Origin: Saprospiraceae bacterium
Lineage (GTDB): Bacteria > Bacteroidota > Bacteroidia > Chitinophagales > Saprospiraceae
Direction of reading: 5' to 3'
DNA: 7,654 bases
Assembly (NCBI GenBank): GCA_020436865.1
Contig: JAGQXA010000480.1
Span: 1-7,654 of the forward strand
This document shows, piece by piece, positions 1-5,236 of this stretch; position 1 is the stretch's first letter; each line of letters starts with the position of its first letter. Both the position numbers and the translations under genes were made by a program. Under the pieces are notes generated by a model. It worked only from the letters and a program-made list of their open reading frames with translations. It had not been told where the DNA came from and ran no database searches.

Positions 1-1127
1 TCGCCCAGAAGGCCGACGGCGCTCTGCGCGACTCGCTGTCGATCTTCGATCGCATCGTCAGTTTTTCCGGCAAGAAGGTGACGTACGACGATGTGATCGC
101 CAACCTCAACGTGCTCGACTACGACTATTATTTTCGCTTCGTCGACGCCCTGCTGCGCGAAGACGTATCGGAGGTCCTGCTCGTTTTCGACGAGATACTG
201 CGCAAAGGTTTCGACGGCGACCTCTTTATCGACGGGCTTTCCGAACACCTGCGCAACCTGCTGGTCTGCCAGGACCCCGAAACGGTCGCCCTGCTCGAAG
301 TCAGCGAAGGCCTGCAGGCCCGCTATTTCGAACAGGCCACTCTGGCGCCTCCTGCCTTCGTGTTATCGGCCCTGGAAGTTGCCAATGTCTGCGACCTAAA
401 TTACAAGATGGCCCGCAATAAACGCCTTCACGTAGAGCTGGCATTGATCCGGATGACCTACCTGAACCGGGCCGTACAGGCTCCGGCGCTGGCCGAAATG
501 GCGGAAAAAAAAAGACCTGAAGGTTCCTCCGTTCCGGTAAGAACGAAAGTTGAAGAGCCCGCTACTCCCAAGGAAACTCCGCCCTCTGTTGAAGAGCCCG
601 AAAAAGTAAGCCCGAAAGAAGAGCCTGCGCCGCCCCAGACCGGTAAGCTCAAACGAAGTGCGAAGTTTGACGTGCCGCGGGTCAGCACCAGCCTGGAGGC
701 CCTGGAGGCCGAGGTGTCGGAAGAAGAGGGTCAGCAGGTAAAATCGCCGCACGAATTGAAGTTGGAGGAGATCCAGGAGGTATGGAACAACTACGCTGCG
801 GAGATCCCCTCCGACTCGCTGCGGAGTGTGCTGCAATCGACCGATCTCTCGGTAGAGAAGGGGAAACTGGTGGCCGTCGTCGGCTCGAGTTTTGCCGAAA
901 ACACCCTGCTACAGGAACTGGAGCTGATGGAACACCTGCGGCGCGAGTTAAAAACCCCCGACCTGATCCGGGAGGTGCGGATCGATCCCGGTAAGCAAAA
1001 AGCGCAGGCGCCACCACCCAAGAAAAAGCCATTATCGCCTAAAGAAAAGTATCTGGAGCTCAAGGAAAAGAATCCCCTGATCGCCAAAATGAAGGAGCGC
1101 TTCGACCTGAGCCCCGACGAGGATTGA
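1..1127 (+). CDS. dnaX: DNA polymerase III subunit gamma/tau, 3' part (5' end outside window)
   Basis: This is the C-terminal 374 residues of DnaX, the AAA+ clamp-loader subunit that loads the beta clamp and, as tau, bridges polymerase and helicase at the fork. The first whole codon is at position 3 and the stop is TGA at 1125-1127. The window opens inside the AAA+ lid with the sensor-2 type motif ADGALRDSLSIFD (residues 4-16 here). Next is the helical oligomerisation domain III, ending near ALIRMTYLNR (about residues 146-155). A low-complexity Pro/Glu/Lys linker follows (about 165-235), then the tau-specific domain starting near SPHELKLEEIQEVW. The Lys-rich tail ends in NPLIAKMKERFDLSPDED. 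The ATPase core with Walker A and the zinc site lie upstream of the window. In the linker, VEEP is encoded twice by an identical 13-bp repeat (549-561 and 588-600). The linker begins with an A9 run that could generate a short gamma form. The family call is firm; the domain borders are approximate. Confidence 0.95.
   Translation, partial: AQKADGALRDSLSIFDRIVSFSGKKVTYDDVIANLNVLDYDYYFRFVDALLREDVSEVLLVFDEILRKGFDGDLFIDGLSEHLRNLLVCQDPETVALLEVSEGLQARYFEQATLAPPAFVLSALEVANVCDLNYKMARNKRLHVELALIRMTYLNRAVQAPALAEMAEKKRPEGSSVPVRTKVEEPATPKETPPSVEEPEKVSPKEEPAPPQTGKLKRSAKFDVPRVSTSLEALEAEVSEEEGQQVKSPHELKLEEIQEVWNNYAAEIPSDSLRSVLQSTDLSVEKGKLVAVVGSSFAENTLLQELELMEHLRRELKTPDLIREVRIDPGKQKAQAPPPKKKPLSPKEKYLELKEKNPLIAKMKERFDLSPDED
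505..520 (+). other. Candidate gamma/tau slippage site in dnaX (A9 run plus -1 stop)
   Basis: Nine consecutive A (505-513) are read in frame as GAA AAA AAA AGA. A -1 shift, or one extra A in the mRNA, gives AAG ACC TGA, with the stop at 518-520. The product would end in AEKKKT, about 15 residues after domain III. A +1 shift, or one missing A, ends at TAA 538-540. The A9 contains the slippery heptamer A AAA AAA. A weak 5-bp hairpin (CGTTC 530-534 with GAACG 541-545) lies 16 nt downstream. That is further than the usual frameshift stimulator, and I see no upstream Shine-Dalgarno-like stimulator. Transcriptional slippage, as known for the A9 run of Thermus thermophilus dnaX, therefore fits better than the Escherichia coli ribosomal mechanism. 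The site is seen directly; its use is inferred. Confidence 0.6.
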
Positions 1128-1150
1128 GCAATGTCCGACAAATATGGATG

Positions 1151-1177
1151 AACCGTTCTCCCGGAACGGAGGTTTTT
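1151..1177 (+). terminator. Probable intrinsic terminator after dnaX
   Basis: CCGTTC (1153-1158) and GAACGG (1164-1169) form a 6-bp stem with a 5-nt loop (TCCCG). AGG and then five T (1173-1177) follow. The outer AA at 1151-1152 could also pair with the start of the T tract if the register shifts. It sits 24 bp after the dnaX stop, as expected for a Rho-independent terminator. The stem is short and the T tract modest, so some read-through into the regulator gene is possible. Confidence 0.6.
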
Positions 1178-1335
1178 ATTAAAATTGCCTTTCAAATCAC
1201 CTGTATAGATTAGCTTCGGCAAATTGTAAGACTTGTGACACTTTTTAGTTAGCACGCGCGCGTACAGGCAACTTGCCGCGCTGCACGAGTGTTTCCCAAG
1301 AGGTCTACTTTGCCCTTCAACAATTTTGGTACTCT
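1178..1335 (+). promoter_or_regulatory. AT-richer leader upstream of the Crp-like gene, probable promoter region
   Basis: No gene is visible in this spacer. Its first half is clearly richer in A/T than the flanking genes, as expected of a promoter region after a terminator. I could not place a convincing Bacteroidota promoter (-33 TTTG, -7 TAnnTTTG). The nearest matches are TAAAATTG at 1180-1187, which has no partner, and a sigma70-like TATAGAT at 1204-1210 without a well-spaced -35 box. Two short palindromes, ACGCGCGCGT (1254-1263) and GGCAACTTGCC (1267-1277), lie in the downstream half and could be operator or leader-RNA structure. Calling it a promoter rests on its position, not on a recognised motif. 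Confidence 0.35.
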
Positions 1336-2028
1336 ATGAAAGATCAGGCTCTTTGGTTTCTGGAAAACATTGACGTCACCGGTATTTTTTGTCCGAAGAA
1401 ACTGGGCAGCGGAGCTTTTCACGTCGACAAAAGGTACAGGAAAGGCGAATATGTCTACATGCCCGACGATGCGGCCGATAAGATCTTTTTCCTTTTCGAT
1501 GGAAGGATCAAGATCGGCGCCTATGGAGATTCCGGTAAGGAGATCACCAAGGCCATTCTGGGACGCGGAGAGGTGTTCGGCGAGCTCGCCGTGCTTGGAG
1601 AGAAGACGCGCCGCGATTTCGCACAGGCTATGGAAGATACGACCGTTTGTATGATCTCCGCCAACGAGATGAAGACCTTGATGCAGGATCACAGCACGCT
1701 CAGTTTGTTCCTCATGAAAATGATGGGCTCGCGCATGCTGGAAATGGAGAATCGCCTGGAGGCGTTGGTCTTCAAAGATAGCCGCACCCGCATCATCGAA
1801 TTCATCCGCGATCTGGCCCAGAAAAAGGGGCAGCGCGTCGGCTACGAAACGCTCGTTCGGAAATTCCTGACCCACCAGGAGATCGCTAACCTCACGGCTA
1901 CTTCCCGGCAAACGGTCACCACCGTGCTCAACGACCTGCGCAACAAGAACATCCTGACCTTCAACCGTCGCCGCCTGCTCGTTCGCGACATGAAATTGCT
2001 CGAGCAGGAGGCCGGGCAAGTGGCCTGA
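1336..2028 (+). CDS. Crp/Fnr family transcriptional regulator
   Basis: This 230-residue protein has the two-domain Crp/Fnr layout and normal length. An N-terminal cyclic-nucleotide-binding-type beta-roll (about residues 15-115) carries GRGEVFGELAVLGEKTRRDF. In it E83 and R92/R93 occupy the places of E72 and R82 of E. coli CRP, but the following Ser is replaced by Asp94. A long dimerisation helix follows (about 117-145), then a winged helix-turn-helix with LTHQEIANLTATSRQTV (178-194). The only cysteines seen are C19 and C105, so the Cys cluster of an oxygen-sensing Fnr is absent. ATG 1336 is preferred because MKDQALWFLENIDVTGIF matches how related Bacteroidota proteins begin. An in-frame TTG at 1273 would add 21 residues of unlikely sequence. 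No Shine-Dalgarno is visible. It probably senses a small ligand and binds DNA as a dimer. Ligand and regulon cannot be read from the sequence; the genes downstream are plausible targets. Confidence 0.9.
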   Translation: MKDQALWFLENIDVTGIFCPKKLGSGAFHVDKRYRKGEYVYMPDDAADKIFFLFDGRIKIGAYGDSGKEITKAILGRGEVFGELAVLGEKTRRDFAQAMEDTTVCMISANEMKTLMQDHSTLSLFLMKMMGSRMLEMENRLEALVFKDSRTRIIEFIRDLAQKKGQRVGYETLVRKFLTHQEIANLTATSRQTVTTVLNDLRNKNILTFNRRRLLVRDMKLLEQEAGQVA

Positions 2029-2040
2029 GCCGGATGTTCG

Positions 2041-2061
2041 CCGACATTTGTATCTTGTCGG
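2041..2061 (+). promoter_or_regulatory. Inverted repeat between regulator and helicase genes
   Basis: CCGACA (2041-2046) and TGTCGG (2056-2061) are exact inverted copies around a 9-nt T-rich centre. They lie 13 bp after the regulator stop and 16 bp before the helicase ATG. No T tract follows, so it is not a standard terminator. It could be an operator for a dimeric regulator or an mRNA hairpin near the helicase start. GACATTTG (2043-2050), inside it, matches the Bacteroidota -7 consensus TAnnTTTG at all but one defined position, but I see no matching -33 element. The function is unproven. Confidence 0.3.
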
Positions 2062-2077
2062 TTCAAAGCAGTTTCCG

Positions 2078-5000
2078 ATGCCTCCTTCTCCCCAGCAAGC
2101 CTATCACGAGGCTTTCCAGCGGGTGCTGGAACAACTGAATCCCGCCCAGCGGGAAGCGGTCGACCACATTGAGGGCCCGGTGCTCGTTATCGCCGGCCCC
2201 GGTACGGGCAAAACGCATATTCTGGCGGCCCGCATCGGACGAATTCTGCAGGAAACCGATACCCAGGCGCATAACATTTTATGCCTGACCTTCACCGATG
2301 CCGGCGTGCAGGCCATGCGACAACGGTTGCTCGAACTGATCGGGCCGGAGGCGCACCGGGTACACATCTATACGTATCATTCTTTTTGCAACTCCGTCAT
2401 TCAGGATCACCTCGAGCTCTTTGGCCGGGCCGACCTCGAACCGCTCAGCGATCTCGAACGCGTGGAAACCATCCGCGAGCTGATCGACGGCCTGCCGACC
2501 GATCACCTGCTGAAAGGCAACTATGCCGATCTGTATCAGTTTGAAGGGCAGCTGCAAGACCTCTTCCAACGCATGAAGGCCGAAGGCTGGTCGGCCGGCC
2601 AGGTGCTCGGGCAGATCGACCGCTATCTCGACAGTTTGCCCGAACGTCCGGAATACGTCTACCAGATCAATCGCGCCCCGCACCGCAAAGGCGACCTGAA
2701 ACTGGCGAAGATCGATGCCGAACGCGAGCGCATGGAGAAACTGCGGGCCGCCGCTCCGCTGTACGACGATTACCAGGGCTTGCTGCGCCGCCGGGGCCGT
2801 TACGATTACGACGATATGATCCTCTGGGTTCTGTCGGCCTTCCGTCAGCATCCTAACTTGCTGCGCGCTTATCAGGAGCAATACCTGTATTTTCTCGTCG
2901 ATGAATATCAGGATACCAACGGCTCGCAAAACGCCGTGCTGCACGCCTTGATCGACTACTGGGAGTCGCCGAACATCTTCATCGTCGGCGACGACGACCA
3001 ATCGATCTACGAATTTCAGGGCGCCCGCCTCAAGAACCTGACCGATTTCCACGCACAGTTCCGGGAAGAGCTCAGGCTGGTTGTGCTGACCGACAATTAC
3101 CGCTCCTCGCAGACGATCCTCGACGCTTCCCGGGGCCTCATTTCCCACAATGAGATTCGCATCGCGGAGCACTTGCGCGAGCTGGGCGTAGAGAAAGTGC
3201 TGACGGCCCGGCGCGAGGCCGTGGCCCGTTTGCCGGAAAAACCCAGGATCGTAGAGTATCCCAACCCCTTACACGAAGAAACGGCCGTGGCCAAAGCGAT
3301 CCAGGCCTGGCATGAACAAGGGGTGCCGCTGGAAGAAATGGCGGTGATTTATCCGCGTCACCGGCAGGCAGCGCCCTTGATGGCCCTGCTCGGGAAGATG
3401 GACATCCCTTACAACGCCCGGCGCAAAGTGAACCTGCTCGACGAGCCGCTGATCCGCCAGTTGCGACTCTTGCTGGAATACCTGCGTGCCGAACGCCGGC
3501 GGCCCTACAGCGGCGAGCACTTGTTGTTCCGCCTGTTGCATGCGCCGTTCTGGGAAATACTGCCCGACGATCTGGCTCGCCTGGCCGCCTGGAAAGCGAG
3601 CCGGAGGGAGGAGGGTTACTGGCGCGACCTGCTGTCCGCCCTGCCGGATGACGGCGGCGCCCTTATGCAAACGGTCGAGACCTGGCGGAAGTGCGGCACA
3701 TTCTTGCGCGATCTGCAACGCGCGATCGACGAACTTTCCGTGCCGCGCCTTCTGGAGCGAATTTTCACCCGCAGCGGCTTGTTGGCCTATGTACTGGGTC
3801 ATCCCGACAGGAACTGGCTGGTGCAGGTGCTGCATTCGTTTCAGGAATTTGCCGTACGCGAAGCCGACCGCAATCCGCGGCTCACGCTGACCGGCTTTCT
3901 TGGGCTCGTGGAAAAGATGGACGCCAACCGCTTGCCGGTCGAGCTACAGAAGAGCGTGGTCGCCGAACAAGGGGTCAGCCTCCTGACGGCCCACGCCTCA
4001 AAGGGACAGGAGTTTCGCATCGTATTCCTGCTCGGTTGCAACCAGTCGAACTGGGAGCCGCGCAGCCGGGGAAGCAATTTTCGCTTCTCTTTCCCCGACA
4101 CCCTCACCTTCTCGGGCGAAGAAGATGCGCTCGAGGCCCGTCGCCGCCTCTTTTTTGTGGCGATGACCCGGGCTAAGGAACGGCTTATCGCCTCTTATGC
4201 TGCGGTGGACCGCAAGGAAAAGCCGAATGGCCGGACCCGCTTCCTGGATGAATTGCTGGCTACCGGTTTGGAACTGGAGCAGGGCGAAATGCCCGCCGAG
4301 GACTTGTTGGCCGCTCAATTGCTGGCCCTGCAGGAATCCAGTCCGCCGGAGGCGCCGGCCCTGGAAGCGGCTGTGGTCGACGAGCTGTTGCGCGACTTCA
4401 GCCTGAGCGTTTCGGCGCTCAACCAATATCTGCGTTGTCCGCTGAGTTTTTTCTATGAACACATTCTGCGGGCGCCGACGCTCATGAGCCCGGCGGCCGC
4501 TTACGGCCTTGCCATACACCGGGCCCTGCAGCGGTTGTTCGAACGGATGTCGCTGTCGAAAGAAAAAACCTACGGCCCCGTCTCACAGCTCTTGCAGCTT
4601 TTCGAGCGGGAAATGGAGCAGTTGCGATCTTACTTTTCGGCGCAGGAATACGGGCATCGGCTCCAACTGGGCCGGCAACGCCTGCAAGCCTATTACGAAC
4701 AGGAAGCCCGGCGCTGGCCCAAACAAGTGAAGGTCGAGCTCGACATCCGCAATGTCGAAGCAGATGGCGTGCCGCTGCGAGGCGTGCTCGACCGGGTCGA
4801 TCTGCTGCCCGACGGTTTTGCGCGGGTGGTCGACTACAAGACCGGCCGGCCCGACAGCCGGAAAACGAGCCGGCCGACGGCCGGGAAGCCCTATGGCGGC
4901 AACTATTGGCGGCAATTGGTGTTTTACCGGCTCTTGCTCGAGCAGTACCGGCAGCAGCAATTCCGCTTTCGCGAGGGCGCTCTCTTATACCTGGAACCCG

Positions 5001-5218
5001 GCTCCGGAGGGAAGTTTGAAGAAACGATCCTGGAAGTCAGTCAGGAAGATGCCGCTCTGGTGAGGAAGTGGATCCGCGAGAGCTATGCCGGTATCCAGGC
5101 CCACGACTTCTATCGCGGTTGTGGCGAGCCCAATTGCCAGTGGTGCGCCTTTGTGCGGCATCACCAGCCGGTCGATTCCCTGTCCGATGCCGAAGTGGAG
5201 GAACTCGACGATCGCTAA
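2078..5218 (+). CDS. UvrD/PcrA-type ATP-dependent helicase with C-terminal Fe-S PD-(D/E)XK nuclease
   Basis: This 1046-residue superfamily 1A helicase is fused to a RecB/AddB-type nuclease and probably acts in double-strand break processing or repair. Helicase motifs occur in order: Q motif LNPAQREAV (20-28), Walker A AGPGTGKT (39-46), motif Ia LTFTDAGVQAM (70-80), Ib YTYHSFC (98-104), Walker B/II LVDEYQDTN (273-281), III VGDDDQSIYEFQGA (303-316), IV VLTDNYRS (336-343), V LLTAHASKGQEF (635-646) and VI RRRLFFVAMTRAKERL (688-703). The nuclease domain starts at LSVSALNQYLRCPLSFF (776-792), with H814, D905 and D908 in VLDRVD, the D919-Y920-K921 core and Q946. C787 plus C1015, C1020 and C1023 (GCGEPNCQWC) match the four-cysteine iron-sulfur staple of AddB and related nucleases. 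ATG 2078 places the Q motif normally; an in-frame TTG at 2048 would add 10 residues. All catalytic motifs are intact. The architecture recalls AddA/AddB and mycobacterial AdnA/AdnB; which one it replaces here is unknown. Confidence 0.93.
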   Translation: MPPSPQQAYHEAFQRVLEQLNPAQREAVDHIEGPVLVIAGPGTGKTHILAARIGRILQETDTQAHNILCLTFTDAGVQAMRQRLLELIGPEAHRVHIYTYHSFCNSVIQDHLELFGRADLEPLSDLERVETIRELIDGLPTDHLLKGNYADLYQFEGQLQDLFQRMKAEGWSAGQVLGQIDRYLDSLPERPEYVYQINRAPHRKGDLKLAKIDAERERMEKLRAAAPLYDDYQGLLRRRGRYDYDDMILWVLSAFRQHPNLLRAYQEQYLYFLVDEYQDTNGSQNAVLHALIDYWESPNIFIVGDDDQSIYEFQGARLKNLTDFHAQFREELRLVVLTDNYRSSQTILDASRGLISHNEIRIAEHLRELGVEKVLTARREAVARLPEKPRIVEYPNPLHEETAVAKAIQAWHEQGVPLEEMAVIYPRHRQAAPLMALLGKMDIPYNARRKVNLLDEPLIRQLRLLLEYLRAERRRPYSGEHLLFRLLHAPFWEILPDDLARLAAWKASRREEGYWRDLLSALPDDGGALMQTVETWRKCGTFLRDLQRAIDELSVPRLLERIFTRSGLLAYVLGHPDRNWLVQVLHSFQEFAVREADRNPRLTLTGFLGLVEKMDANRLPVELQKSVVAEQGVSLLTAHASKGQEFRIVFLLGCNQSNWEPRSRGSNFRFSFPDTLTFSGEEDALEARRRLFFVAMTRAKERLIASYAAVDRKEKPNGRTRFLDELLATGLELEQGEMPAEDLLAAQLLALQESSPPEAPALEAAVVDELLRDFSLSVSALNQYLRCPLSFFYEHILRAPTLMSPAAAYGLAIHRALQRLFERMSLSKEKTYGPVSQLLQLFEREMEQLRSYFSAQEYGHRLQLGRQRLQAYYEQEARRWPKQVKVELDIRNVEADGVPLRGVLDRVDLLPDGFARVVDYKTGRPDSRKTSRPTAGKPYGGNYWRQLVFYRLLLEQYRQQQFRFREGALLYLEPGSGGKFEETILEVSQEDAALVRKWIRESYAGIQAHDFYRGCGEPNCQWCAFVRHHQPVDSLSDAEVEELDDR

Positions 5219-5236
5219 ACTTGAAAGTCGCCCAGC

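Noticed and set aside
549..600. 13-bp direct repeat (549-561 and 588-600)
   Set aside because: It is in frame in a low-complexity linker and encodes VEEP twice, so it is explained by linker composition rather than a mobile or regulatory repeat.
1131..1151. Six-codon mini-ORF (ATG to TGA) just after dnaX
   Set aside because: It is too short to support as a gene, and its stop runs into the terminator stem. It probably arises by chance.
1304..1312. TCTACTTTG as a Bacteroidota -7 promoter box before the Crp-like gene
   Set aside because: The spacing inside the motif is one base short of TAnnTTTG and no -33 TTTG lies at the right distance.
1273..1335. Upstream TTG start that would lengthen the Crp-like protein by 21 residues
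   Set aside because: The extra residues do not resemble family N-termini, and the ATG at 1336 gives the expected beginning and length.
1249..2019. Long minus-strand open frame opposite the Crp-like gene
   Set aside because: It lies opposite a gene with clear family motifs and its translation shows no recognisable domain. GC-rich codons commonly leave such antisense frames open.
2279..3172. 297-codon minus-strand open frame inside the helicase gene; similar ones at 3269-3835 and 3998-4519
   Set aside because: The plus strand carries uninterrupted helicase motifs throughout, and the antisense translations look like shadows without domains or signals.
4844..4884. Cluster of GCCGG/CCGGC words able to form small hairpins in the helicase-nuclease gene
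   Set aside because: It falls in a coding stretch rich in Gly, Arg and Pro codons just after the DYKTG motif; GC-rich codon choice explains it.
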